NCBI RefSeq assembly: GCF_020509005.1
Contig: NC_063012.1
Coordinates: forward strand, 10,974,001 to 11,038,000
Source: Fulvia fulva
Lineage: Eukaryota > Ascomycota > Dothideomycetes > Mycosphaerellales > Mycosphaerellaceae
Length of the DNA stretch: 64,000 nucleotides
Direction: 5' to 3'
Shown here: positions 44,213-54,694 of the stretch, piece by piece
Layout of the letters: each line of letters starts with the position of its first letter
How positions within the stretch are numbered: position 1 is the first letter of the stretch
Made by a program: the position numbers and the translations under genes
Notes under the pieces: model-generated
Told to the model about the DNA's origin: nothing
Seen by the model: the letters and a program-made list of their open reading frames with translations, nothing else
The model's database searches: none

Positions 44213-44893
44213 GAACGCTAGCATAAACACCTGGTGCACTCGGCTTTCCCGGTCCGGTGAATCGCGAGTTTTCTAAAAAATTTCAGAAAATAAGATATAA
44301 CTTCGTAGTATAGCTTGTCGCGATCCGAGCGTGCACATGGGCAACATCCCATCATCAAAACTTGAGGCCACGTACGCCAAGAATCAGGTGACTGATATGT
44401 CACATGTAGCCTCTTCAAGAGCAACACCTGTCTATTCTAGATAGATATATACAATACATAACCTGCTTTTAAAACACCCTATATAAGCCCGTATAATGAC
44501 TTCCTATACTTCTAACGTAATATAGCTAGATACGAGAATACAAATTTCTAGAAATATAGAACTAGTATATATCTATCGATAATTTGAGTTTCGTAATATT
44601 AAATACACTAGTTATAGTAAGAGTTATAGCTATATATATAAAAGTTTGTCGTAAATTATCGACGTCAATAAGCGCTAAGACTTTGCTATTCTTTACTCTC
44701 GGGAAAATAGACTCTTAGTATATAGCATTTTAAGGCACGTATTCGATAACGTATATATAGGCGAGCATTTTAGTATATATATTACTATATATAAGCGCTT
44801 CGTTATTGCCTAATATACTGTTTTGTTTAAAACGTCGTGGTTTCACGCGACGATCGAGGAAGCCGAGTGTACTAGGTGTTTATGCTAGCGTTC
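44213..44893. mobile_element. Fot1-derived MITE with a nested solo LTR
   Basis: Both ends carry the terminus GAACGCTAGCATAAACACC (left) and its inverse (right, with RIP-type differences), flanked by TA (44211-44212, 44894-44895). The left ~100 bp and a later piece (GATACGAGAATACAAATTTC) match the left end of the Fot1 element at 9129. The transposase is deleted. Without the nested LTR and one copy of its target duplication it is about 469 bp. AT-rich core. Confidence 0.85.
44316..44522 (+). repeat. Solo Copia-2 LTR (207 bp)
   Basis: Between 5-bp duplications TAGCT (44311-44315 and 44523-44527), opposite in orientation to the other Copia-2 LTRs. Its first part is nearly unmutated; the last ~80 bp (44440-44522) shows RIP-type changes. 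Confidence 0.88.
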
Positions 44894-44895
44894 TA

Positions 44896-45691
44896 GTCGA
44901 AACTCCATGTAGGCAATTGTGTAAATGTTAGTCGGCAGGTGAGGCGCTGACAGATCAAGGAAAGTAGGGCGAGGTGGAATGCATCATAGATACTGCCGAT
45001 AGCCTGGCACGTGGCACTCGAGCCGAAGCAACATTGGTCCGCTGGATTTCTAGCCTTTGTGGACCTGGTTGAAACCACTTTATCCTACGTGGGTACCTAG
45101 TCAATAGATCACATTACTGATCGCTCAGTCTAGATCACGTTCCTACTACTCGAGGCAGAGATGTTGGTTCAAGGACTGGCGTTATACCTTCCACGGACTC
45201 CCGTGCTCAAATATCTCTCAGGAATACTTTCGTGGATGGCCAGGATTCGTTTAGGAGTGGTCATGTGGTGTGCTTCCACGAAGGTTTCCCATTGGTCTTC
45301 TCGTTCACTTTCGATACTCTCTCTCCTTTAGGAATCCAGCTTCACACAATTATACTCATCGGGGTTCTTTGAAAGGTGAAGTACAGATCAATGCCTGATA
45401 GATTGCCTAGGGTTAGCTCTAGCCAGTTGGACAATATCAGTACCAACACCAACACAAGGACAAGCTCACTCGCTGATCGAGCATCGTTATATGACAGCTG
45501 CACGTGCATCGCTAATGCTTAGCCATAGGTTAGCAGCAGCATCAGGACTTCAAATTAACAACTTCCCTGCCTAAGATATAACAAGTACACACCCCATCGA
45601 CGATAAGACCTCGATATCCTGTTCACCCCCCAACGTCTCTCACGCAACCACCGGTCCTGGGAACTATCGACTAAGATAACTTTGCAACATC
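44896..45691. other. Intergenic, upstream of a small secreted protein gene
   Basis: Ordinary base composition. A minus-strand ORF of 61 codons (44893-45078) lacks support. The 5' region of the gene at 45692 contains TAAGATATAACAAG near 45570 but no clear TATA box. Confidence 0.45.
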
Positions 45692-45877
45692 ATGAAATCC
45701 TTCTCAACGATTTTCTTGATGGCCCTCACGAGCTTCATCGCGGGCAGTCTAGCTGCAAGCTGCGGTAGCACGTGCTACTCCAAGGCAGATTGTGCGGGCT
45801 CCACGTGTGGCGACTGCACTTCGTACGGACCTGGGTATCATGGCACCTGTTATCAGGCAGATGCAGCCGTCGTGTGA
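45692..45877 (+). CDS. Small secreted cysteine-rich protein (effector-like)
   Basis: 61 aa. Residues 1-21 (MKSFSTIFLMALTSFIAGSLA) are a clear signal peptide. The mature ~40 residues hold six cysteines spaced C-x3-C-x5-C-x4-C-x2-C-x10-C, a knottin-like pattern, rich in Gly/Ser/Tyr. Size, secretion signal and cysteine content match candidate apoplastic effectors. It lies alone between the Fot1 MITE and the Copia-1 ruin. An intron-like stretch (GTGAGT, GCTAAC, TTTTAG; about 45892-45946) follows the stop and may belong to the 3' untranslated region. No family assigned. Confidence 0.65.
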   Translation: MKSFSTIFLMALTSFIAGSLAASCGSTCYSKADCAGSTCGDCTSYGPGYHGTCYQADAAVV

Positions 45878-46571
45878 TTCTAGGTGGTAGGTGAGTGTAA
45901 CTTCATGCCAGCATAGATAACCGCTAACACGCGTCCGGGTTTTAGCAGCGAAGCCAGATGTTGGACTGAGAATGGAACTAGAGGCACTCGTGGGGCTTGA
46001 TCTGAGCGGTAGTATCGAGTGTGCAATCAATGGCTACAGACGAGACTGGGGATAACGATGTGAATGGGGAAAACGTGTATCGTACGTATGTCCATGGTCA
46101 AATTGCCAAGCTTCGCTTGTTCACATGCTGAGCGCGAATGCGACCGACTTTGAATGGTTATTCCCCACTCGCATGCAGCGGGTGTGAGAACCTTGGCGAG
46201 TGTGAATCTGAGATACAGAAAAGCTACCTGAGAAAACTCTAAATACAAAGCTGAGCGCCAAGCCGGCGGTGTGTTCGGATAAGAACGTCACATCCTCCCC
46301 TACTAGACCCTGACACACCTATGTCAGCCTAAGGCGGCTAGCCTAATCGCCTATATACTTAAATTAATAACAAAAGAGATCCTAAAGCTTTAGCTTCCTT
46401 CGTTATAGCTTCCTAGCCTATAACCCTTTAGCTCACTTCACTCCGTATATACAACTGCCTTACGCGGCTTAACTCTACTACCTAAGCTTAATACGAGCTT
46501 ACTAATCCCGTTAGATAACCTCGCGACGAGCTTCTTACGCGTATTTACGCCTTCCTATATTATTAGAAGCT
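45878..46571. other. Spacer changing from ordinary to RIP-like sequence
   Basis: Up to about 46310 the composition is ordinary with only shadow ORFs. From about 46320 TpA-rich, stop-rich sequence begins, an unidentified repeat fragment of ~250 bp before the Copia-1 LTR. Confidence 0.45.
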
Positions 46572-46806
46572 TATTAAATAGGTACAGGTAGATAGTAGCG
46601 GAGTGGAGTAAGAGATCAATCTTTGACTGACTAATAGCACGAGTATATAGCAATATATTAGGAACTAATATATTGATTGTGTTAGATGTCTATCTAAGCT
46701 AAAGGGGAGAGAAGGTATCTCCCTATAAGCTGAGTTATCGTAGATACCTTAGGCTACTAGATCACTTCCTAATTGTTAACTCCCTTTAAGATACTTTATC
46801 TTAACA
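46572..46806 (-). repeat. Copia-1 LTR of the mutated copy (235 bp)
   Basis: In the minus sense it runs from TGTTAAGATA to CTATTTAATA. Same length as the 3' LTR of the intact element (54460-54694) and shares its end sequence (CTATCTACCTGTACC), not that of the intact 5' LTR. Confidence 0.85.
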
Positions 46807-47619
46807 CTCCTACTTATCTCGTATAGGAGGTTATAGTCTACTTACTTCCTATTAATAGTACTTAGACCTTTTTATAATAGGCTAAGCTAGCTTATAAACC
46901 TCTAGAAGTATAGACTGGTCTTTAGTTTTATAAACCCGTCTATAACCATCTTAGAGGTTAGGGTGTACTTAATAGCAATAAGCCTCCTCTACTAAAGTTT
47001 CCTAATAGCGTTATAGGCAATGTTAATAAACTTCGACTTGTTATAAACATATACATCTTTTACTAGGGTGAGGGCAGCTTGATTATTACCTTTTAATTGG
47101 ACTGGTCTTATATTTGATACAGTCTCCTAGTTTCTAGTAATTCTTGGTTAATAGGAACAGTCTCCTACTAACTCTAGACAATCCATTTCTCTTAGTAGTA
47201 AAGCTAGGAATTAGGACTACTTCGTATATACATTTATAGCTATATATTCAGCCTCTATTATAGATGTTACTACAGACTTTTGCTTCTTACTTATCTAAGA
47301 AACTGGTGCCCTATAGAGGAAGAAGACATACCTAAGGATTAAGACTCTGTCTACTTTATCTATTATATAATCAGAATTTTAGTATCTAATAAGGTGTCCT
47401 TTTCTAGACTTTAAGAACTAAAGTCCTAGATTAGGGTATGATCTTAGGTACCTAGTAATCTTCTTCAAAGCCTTTATGTAGTAGGTGGATAGGTCACTTA
47501 TAAATGAGCTTATCCTTCCTAGGGTAAAAGTAATGTCTAGCCTTGTAATTGTTACTAGCTATATCTAAGTACTATTAATACTCTAGTACTCTGCCTTGGC
47601 ATACCTCTTATCTATATAG

Positions 47620-48184
47620 ATAGATAGATAGATAATTCATTTACCCGTTGTGGTGCCCTCCGGCCCATGCGGGTTTATGTCTATATATGTTACTGCATAA
47701 GGTAGGAAACCTATTCCTAGGTAAAAACCTCCTCTCCTTCTCTAATAGCTACCTTGCCATGAGTTCTCAGTTTTCCTTCCATTAGGGTGCACTAGTGTCA
47801 TGGTGGTTAGCCTCTGACTACCTTGTCTGCAACCCTAGAGTTGTCCCCCTCTTCCTGCTCTCCTCCTCCTTCTTTCTCTCCTCAATCCATCTCTCTGTTT
47901 CCCTAGTAAGAGAGAACTGCTCCAAAAATCCTTGGTGGATGATCCACCTTGTAATTCTCTGGAGGTCTCCCTTATTGCTGATCATGGCTTGGAAGTTTCT
48001 GTTCCTTGCCCTTGCCCTCCATTCACCTCTCCCTGTACTCCATTCTTTGCAAACCAGAAGTCTATGTTCGACATTCTGGGACAGGTAGCCGCATGGGCAA
48101 CTCTTGTCTTCGATACCTGGGACTTTTCTCTGATGCAGGTATGCCCTGACTCCGATGTGTTCAGAGCGGATTTGTATTGCTATG
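47620..48184 (-). mobile_element. LINE-B 3' fragment (565 bp)
   Basis: 5'-truncated LINE insertion between perfect 16-bp repeats CCTCTTATCTATATAG (47604-47619 and 48185-48200). Nearly identical to 26189-26755, including the tail of GATA units and the C-terminal coding region (Cys/His motif). The + strand ORFs at 47795-48213 are shadows. Confidence 0.92.
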
Positions 48185-49081
48185 CCTCTTATCTATATAG
48201 CTTAAAGGTTTAAGGGCCTTATAGCTATCTATAGGTAAGTGTGTAGGTGCTACCTTCTCATAGTTCATTCCTATCTTAGCTAGGCTATCCCTAACAAAGT
48301 GTCCTTAGTCAAGTTTTAGGATTCCTCTCTTCCTGTCCCTTATAACTCTTATACTAAGGATCTTTTTAGGTTCACCTAGATCTTTAATCTTGAAGATCTT
48401 ACTAAGTTCTCTTTTGAACTAGAGAACATCTATTAACTTTAGTGTAGCAATTAGAATGTTATCTATATATATAAGGATTATGATCTCCCTCTTCTTATAG
48501 ATAAGTAGGCATAGATCTACTTCTAACTGTATAAATCCAATCTCTCCGAGCTTTAATATATAGAGTTGATTCTAATCTCTAGCTACTTACTTAAGTCTAT
48601 ACAAGCTTTTGAGGATTTTGAACACTATGTTTAGTAGAAGCTTAACTCCTAGTATTAGTAATATAAAGATGTCTTTATAGAGGGTGCTTTCTATAAATAC
48701 ATTGTTTATATCTACTTGGTGAAGATAAAGATCCTTCTTATACATAATAGCTATAAACACCCTAAGGGTGTCCTGTCTTACTATAGGTGTAAATGTCTCT
48801 ATAAAGTCAACACCAAACTTCTATAAGAAGCCCCTTATAACTAGTCTAGCCTTGAACTTTTCAATAGCTCTACTAATGCTTCTCTTACTATTAAAGACCT
48901 ATCTTGATATAACTAGATTTGCTCCTTTTAGTAGAACAGAATTTTCCTAGGTGTTGTTACTCTATAGAGCATCTAGTTCCTTTTAGATTGCTTCCTTCTA
49001 AAGATGTCCCCATTTCTTGTCATTTATAGCATCCTTATAGGATTTTAGAATTGGGACCTCTTGCTTATATATAATGGCTTC

Positions 49082-49314
49082 TGTTAAGATGTAGCATCTC
49101 AAAGGGAGTCAACAATCAGGAAGTGATCTGGCAGCCTGAGGCATCCACAATGACTCAGCTTGTAGGGAGATACCTTCTCTCCCCTTTAGCTTAGATAGAC
49201 ATCTAACACAATCAACATATTGGTTCCTGATATATTGCTGCATGCTCGTGCTATTAGTCAGTTGAAGATTGATCTCTTACTCCACTCTGCTGCGCAACTC
49301 GTACCTGTTTAACA
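49082..49314 (+). repeat. Copia-1 5' LTR (233 bp)
   Basis: TGTTAAGATG to TTTAACA. Equal to the 3' LTR except for the last ~35 bp, where CTGCTGCGCAACTC replaces CCGCTGCCATCTACC, plus a C/T difference. Confidence 0.9.
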
Positions 49315-49327
49315 GGTTATGAGCCCG
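49315..49327 (+). promoter_or_regulatory. Copia-1 primer binding site (half-tRNA iMet type)
   Basis: GGTTATGAGCCCG immediately after the 5' LTR is complementary to the anticodon stem-loop of fungal initiator tRNA-Met (GGGCUCAUAACC), the half-tRNA priming known for Copia-type elements. Confidence 0.75.
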
Positions 49328-49762
49328 GGTTTGTGCAGGAATAAGAGCAACCTATATCAGTACAGGTTACTTGTATCCCTTGCTATCGTAGCAGAAAACA
49401 TCTGGGAATCAGAAGTCTACCCCGTCTATCCTATCAAGGAGCTTAGTTCGATACTAAGTGATAGGTAACCCAGACAAGGACTCTGTGCGGCTTACTCAAA
49501 GCCAATACCTTGAAGATACTCTGTAGGCAGAACTGCATCGAGATACTATCAAGAAGGACTTCAAGTAAGTCATTTGAAGCTCTGCTAGGAGAGACAGACC
49601 TGTGTCCTAGCCCCGAGACCTCACACCGCTCCTTCTTTACTTTACCAAGCAGGCCTTGGTATCCACACCTACGAACTTTCCCATTCTACACCAGAAGCCT
49701 CAGCAGGATCTGAGCCACCACCTTGGAACATACACACCTTGTTTCATTACATCCAATTTATT

Positions 49763-52700
49763 ATGGATTCATACCAAGAGAAGACAGAGGAGAAGGGAGG
49801 CAAAATCCCAATTCTTGGGAGGGACAATTGGAAGAGATGGTTCAACCTTCAGAGATACAAGATGGAGAGCCAATCAGCATTCTTTGCAATTGATGACCTA
49901 ATGGAAGTGTCTTTTGACAACATCAAGGGCAAGACTCTGAAACTCCAAGAAGAGGCTACAACCAAAGAGATCCTCAATACGCCAACATGGACAAGACACA
50001 ATGCAGTATGCAACTTCAGTATCCTTAGTAGGATCACAGAAGAAGATGAATTTGAGCTTGAGGGCTCATGTGAATCTGGAAGAGCTGCTGAGAAGTGGGT
50101 GTATCTCTGGAACAAGTATAGCCAGGTGCTACCAACCCATGCACATGAGCTCACAAAGCAATTTGTGACCTTTGAGATGAGTGAAGAGTTCACCATCAGA
50201 TCTGCATGGACACACCTGGTTTCTCTTGGAAAAAGGATTGCTGATGTTGACCCAGAGGGTCAGCATTACAGGAAAGCTGATGTGAGGATGACCCAGCTCT
50301 TAAGCTCACTGCCACCTGACTACCATGTAGCCAGGGATACTATCATGGCTCAGCCAAAGATGGATCATGAAAGGACCTTAAAGATCCTTGAAGCTCAAGA
50401 AGCCAGGTTGGATCCCTCTAAGGCTGAGTATGGCATGGCAGCCACCTGGGTCAAGCCCTCAGGTCTAGCAAGACCACTCTCCTGCCTTCTCTGTGAGAAG
50501 GATCATCTGATCAAGGACTGCCCTAGTTTGCCTGAGGCAAGAAAGGTCCTTAGATCTCATTCCCAACCACCATCTTCCCAGAATACAACACATGTCAAGA
50601 AGAAGAGAACTCCACCACCCACTTCAAGGAGGACACCAAGAGAGAAGTCCTCTATGGAAGAACTTAAGAAAATGGTGAAGAAACTCAGCTCTGACATGCT
50701 GTCACTCCAGAAGAACCAGGCCCAGTCTTATACCTCTAAAGCAAAGAAGACTGGAAAAGGTTTCTCCGCCCAAGAGTCACCATGCAGCTCATCCCCAGAG
50801 ACAATGTCTGATGATGATGAGTATGATGAAGTGGCTCACTCAACTGCAGAAGTCCAAGGCAAGTTCCCCTCGTCAGAGTGGTTACTTGACTCCTGTGCTT
50901 CATCCCATATGACTGACCAAAGCTGCCTCTTTAGATCTATGACTCCCTTGACAAGGAAGAAATGGATCAAAGTGGGAGGTGGGTTTTTATTGGCCACTCA
51001 TATTGGGAATGCAGAGATGAGTGGGAGAGCTGGCAGAAAAGTTGTTTTGGAAGATGTCCTGCTTGTACCCAAGCTAGGAGTGAACCTGGTTTCATGGAAC
51101 CAGTTTAGCAAGCAGTTTGGTGTGCAACCTCCATCATTTTCTCTTGTTTCCCCCTCTGGTGAGACTGTTGTCCAGACAAAGCTCCTTGGGGGGGTTCCAT
51201 TCATTGATGAGATTTCTCCTCTCCTACAAGAACGGGCACATTACTCATCATGTGCACCACCAATGGAGAATGCCTTTGTGACTGCTCAATCAGAGACCGA
51301 CCTGAAGCAGTGGGAGCTTTGGCATAGAAGATTTGCACACTTTGGGAAGAATTTGCTCCAGAATCTTCACAAGGTAACAGACTTGAAAGAACCCATTCCT
51401 ATCCCTAAGGATGGCTTTCACCAGTGCAGAGTATGCTCAATAGCAAAGATGAAGAAGTACAAAGGCAAAGTTACAGAGAGAAGACCTGAAAGACTTGCCC
51501 TTGTATCTATTGACATATGTGGCCCACTACCAATCTCAAGACTAGGATTCAAATACTGGCTTGAGATTGTTGACAACTTCTCTAGGAAGAAGTGGACCTT
51601 TCCTCTTAGGAAAAGAGAAGATGCTCCAGTTGCTCTCCAGAACTGGAAGATCAAAGCAGAGAGGAAATCATCAGCGCAGCTGAAAGCAGTAAGACTTGAC
51701 AATGCAAAAGAACTTATTGCATTAGTGAAGCAGTGGGAGAAGGATTTGGGGATTGGGCTCGAGCCGACTGAGGCATACAACTCTCTACAGAATGGACCAG
51801 TTGAGAGGTCAATACAAACCTCAGAGGACTCTATAAGGGCAATGCTTGAAGAGGCTAAAATGCCGGTTGAATTTTGGCCTGAAGCACTAGAGGCCCAAAC
51901 TTATATGAGGAACAAACTGCCAAATGGCCCAGATTACGATGGGTTCAAGGTTTCACCAGATGAGGCTTTTGATGGTATCAAACCGACCATCAACCATTTG
52001 AAAGTTTGGGGATGCAAAGCTGTTGTCTATATGGACACAAGATCCCAACCTCAATGGGCAAGAAGTGACAAGCTAATGAATAGGGGTAAAGAAGCAGTGT
52101 TTATTGGGTATGTTGAAAACACAGCTAAAGCCTGGCTCTTTTGGGAACCAGACATGAGAGCTGTTAAACAACACACACATGCAGACTTCTTTGAGGACCA
52201 GCCTGGAGGTGATATGGGTCTCAATGTTCCAACATTGAATCTACCAAGCAGTGCACCAGCTAGGAAGCCCTTAGGAAGGCCGAGGAAGAACGTATCCTTA
52301 GGACAATCTACCCACCATTCAGGCGTCTATCAGAGCCCCCCCGAAATAGATCAGCCAATTGAGAGCCCTAAAGTCGCTCAGCCGAGAAAGCTGTTTGTGC
52401 AACTTCCCCAGCCTCCGGAGAACGTAGGGGAATTTCAGAAAATCGATCAGCCAATTGAGAGAAGCTCCCTAGATCCCCAGGAACTAGACGTTACTAGGTC
52501 ACAAGTGACGGTCCCTAAATCATCCCTTGGAAAGAGAAAGGCTGACTATGATGTTGAGGGCTATGACATGAAACAGAAAGCCCCAAGATCCATGGTCCCT
52601 AAGCCCGAACTAACCACTGAAGTGGGAGAAGCAATGGACCTCTCAGAGAACCTTGCTGCTTTTCACCAAGCTTTCTTTGCAGCCATGCAATCAGTGGACA

Positions 52701-54394
52701 GTTCAATACCATGGGATAGCGAATTCCTGGAAGAAGTTGAGGAAATGGCCTTTGCAGCAACTGTAGAAGCCATTGCATACAAGCAAGAGGTCCCAATTCC
52801 AAAATCCTACAAGGATGCTGTGAATGACAAGAAATGGGGACATCTTTGGAAGGAAGCAATCCAAAAGGAACTAGATGCTCTACAGAGTAACAACACCTGG
52901 GAAAATTCTGTTCCACCAAAAGGAGCAAATCTGGTTACATCAAGATGGGTCTTTGATATTAAGAGAAGCATTAGTGGAGCTATTGAAAAGTTCAAGGCTA
53001 GACTAGTTGCAAGGGGCTTCTCACAGAAGTTTGGTGTTGACTTTATGGAGACATTTGCACCTACAGTAAGACAGGACACCCTTAGGGTGTTTATGGCTAT
53101 TGTGTGTAAGAAGGATCTTCATCTTCACCAAGTGGATGTGAACAATGCATTCACAGAAAGCACCCTCCATGAAGACATCTTCATGTTACCACCACCAGGA
53201 GTTGAGCTTCCACCAAACATGGTGTTCAAAATCCTCAAAAGCTTGTATGGACTTAAGCAAGCAGCTAGAGATTGGAATCAACTCTGTGTGTCAAAGCTCA
53301 GAGAGATTGGATTCACACAGTCAGAAGTGGATCCATGCCTACTTATCCATAAGAAGAGGGAGATCATAATCCTTATACATGTGGATGACATTCCAATTGC
53401 TGCACCAAAGTTGACAGATGTTCTCTGGTTCAAAAGAGAACTTGGCAAGATCTTCAAGATCAAAGATCTAGGTGAACCTGAAAAGATCCTTGGCATGAGA
53501 GTCACAAGGGACAGGAAGAGAGGAATCCTGAAACTTGACCAAGGACACTTTGTTAGGGACAGCCTAGCCAAGATGGGAATGAACCATGAGAAGGCAGCAC
53601 CTACACACTCACCCATGGACAGCTATGAGGCCCTCAAACCTTCAAGCCACATGGATGAGAGGTGTGACAAGGCAGAGTACCAGAGTATTAATGGTACTTG
53701 GATGTGGCCAGCAACAATCACAAGGCCAGACATTGCTTTTGCCCTAGGAAGGATGAGCTCATTTGTGAGTGACCCATCCACCTACCACATGAAGGCTTTG
53801 AAGAAGATCACTAGGTACCTAAGATCATACCCTGATCTAGGACTTCAGTTCTCAAAGTCTGGAAAAGGACACCTTATTGGATACTGTGATTCTGATTATG
53901 CAATGGACAAAGCAGACAGAGTCTCAATCCTTGGGTATGTCTTCTTCCTCTGTGGGGCACCAGTTTCTTGGATGAGCAAGAAGCAAAAGTCTGTAGCAAC
54001 ATCCACAATGGAGGCTGAATACATGGCTATGAATGCATGTGCGAAGCAGTCCCAATTCCTAGCTTCACTGCTGAGGGAAATGGATTGTCCAGAGTTAGTG
54101 GGAGACTGTTCCCATCAACCAAGAATCACTGGAAACCAGGAGACTGTATCAAATTTGAGACCAGTCCAATTAAGAGGTGACAATCAAGCTGCCCTCACCC
54201 TAGTGAAAGATGCACATGTTCATGACAAGTCGAAGCACATTGACATTGCCTTCAACGCTGTTAGGAAACTTTGGTGGAGGAGGCTTATTGCTGTTGAGTA
54301 CACCCCAACCTCTGAGATGGTTGCAGACGGGTTTACAAAACCAAAGACTGGTCCACACTTCCAGAGGTTTGTAAGCCAGCTGAACCTGTCATAA
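49763..54394 (+). CDS. Copia-1 Gag-Pol polyprotein (intact)
   Basis: 1,543 aa from ATG 49763 (MDSYQEK). The frame is open 8 codons further upstream but has no ATG. Domains in order: gag with zinc knuckle C241-x2-C244-x3-H248-x4-C253 (one residue shorter than usual); protease around LLDSCASSH (Asp376; Cys where Gly is usual); pre-integrase H521-x4-H526-x28-C555-x2-C558; integrase D584, D646, E681 (DD35E); Pro-rich linker; reverse transcriptase with VDVNNAF and HVDD (residues 1206-1209); RNase H with GYCDSDYA (Asp1376), SWMSKKQKSVATSTMEAEY and DKSKHIDI; C-terminal ADGFTKP. It produces particle, protease, integrase and polymerase from one frame. Probably functional. Confidence 0.95.
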   Translation: MDSYQEKTEEKGGKIPILGRDNWKRWFNLQRYKMESQSAFFAIDDLMEVSFDNIKGKTLKLQEEATTKEILNTPTWTRHNAVCNFSILSRITEEDEFELEGSCESGRAAEKWVYLWNKYSQVLPTHAHELTKQFVTFEMSEEFTIRSAWTHLVSLGKRIADVDPEGQHYRKADVRMTQLLSSLPPDYHVARDTIMAQPKMDHERTLKILEAQEARLDPSKAEYGMAATWVKPSGLARPLSCLLCEKDHLIKDCPSLPEARKVLRSHSQPPSSQNTTHVKKKRTPPPTSRRTPREKSSMEELKKMVKKLSSDMLSLQKNQAQSYTSKAKKTGKGFSAQESPCSSSPETMSDDDEYDEVAHSTAEVQGKFPSSEWLLDSCASSHMTDQSCLFRSMTPLTRKKWIKVGGGFLLATHIGNAEMSGRAGRKVVLEDVLLVPKLGVNLVSWNQFSKQFGVQPPSFSLVSPSGETVVQTKLLGGVPFIDEISPLLQERAHYSSCAPPMENAFVTAQSETDLKQWELWHRRFAHFGKNLLQNLHKVTDLKEPIPIPKDGFHQCRVCSIAKMKKYKGKVTERRPERLALVSIDICGPLPISRLGFKYWLEIVDNFSRKKWTFPLRKREDAPVALQNWKIKAERKSSAQLKAVRLDNAKELIALVKQWEKDLGIGLEPTEAYNSLQNGPVERSIQTSEDSIRAMLEEAKMPVEFWPEALEAQTYMRNKLPNGPDYDGFKVSPDEAFDGIKPTINHLKVWGCKAVVYMDTRSQPQWARSDKLMNRGKEAVFIGYVENTAKAWLFWEPDMRAVKQHTHADFFEDQPGGDMGLNVPTLNLPSSAPARKPLGRPRKNVSLGQSTHHSGVYQSPPEIDQPIESPKVAQPRKLFVQLPQPPENVGEFQKIDQPIERSSLDPQELDVTRSQVTVPKSSLGKRKADYDVEGYDMKQKAPRSMVPKPELTTEVGEAMDLSENLAAFHQAFFAAMQSVDSSIPWDSEFLEEVEEMAFAATVEAIAYKQEVPIPKSYKDAVNDKKWGHLWKEAIQKELDALQSNNTWENSVPPKGANLVTSRWVFDIKRSISGAIEKFKARLVARGFSQKFGVDFMETFAPTVRQDTLRVFMAIVCKKDLHLHQVDVNNAFTESTLHEDIFMLPPPGVELPPNMVFKILKSLYGLKQAARDWNQLCVSKLREIGFTQSEVDPCLLIHKKREIIILIHVDDIPIAAPKLTDVLWFKRELGKIFKIKDLGEPEKILGMRVTRDRKRGILKLDQGHFVRDSLAKMGMNHEKAAPTHSPMDSYEALKPSSHMDERCDKAEYQSINGTWMWPATITRPDIAFALGRMSSFVSDPSTYHMKALKKITRYLRSYPDLGLQFSKSGKGHLIGYCDSDYAMDKADRVSILGYVFFLCGAPVSWMSKKQKSVATSTMEAEYMAMNACAKQSQFLASLLREMDCPELVGDCSHQPRITGNQETVSNLRPVQLRGDNQAALTLVKDAHVHDKSKHIDIAFNAVRKLWWRRLIAVEYTPTSEMVADGFTKPKTGPHFQRFVSQLNLS

Positions 54395-54459
54395 AAAGGT
54401 CCAAGTACTATTGACAGGAAGTGAGCAGACTGTAACCTCCCATACGAGATGAGTGGGAG

Positions 54460-54694
54460 TGTTAAGATGTAGCATCTCAAAGGGAGTCAACAATCAGGAA
54501 GTGATCTGGCAGCCTGAGGCATCCACAATGACTCAGCTTGTAGGGAGATACCTTCTCTCCCCTTTAGCTTAGATAGACATCTAACACAATCAACATATTG
54601 GTTCCTGATATATTGCTGCATGCTCGTGCTATTAGTCAGTTGAAGATTGATCTCTTACTCCACTCCGCTGCCATCTACCCGTACCTGTTCAACA
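54460..54694 (+). repeat. Copia-1 3' LTR (235 bp)
   Basis: TGTTAAGATG to TTCAACA, preceded by the polypurine tract. See the 5' LTR for differences. Confidence 0.9.

Larger units (their letters stand above)
49082..54694 (+). mobile_element. Copia-1, intact Ty1/Copia retrotransposon
   Basis: 5,613 bp between 5-bp duplications GCTTC (49077-49081, 54695-54699). LTRs 49082-49314 and 54460-54694, primer site next to the 5' LTR, one uninterrupted polyprotein, and a polypurine tract GATGAGTGGGAG before the 3' LTR. No RIP stops. It sits in antisense inside a mutated copy of its own family. All parts needed for transposition appear present. Confidence 0.95.
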
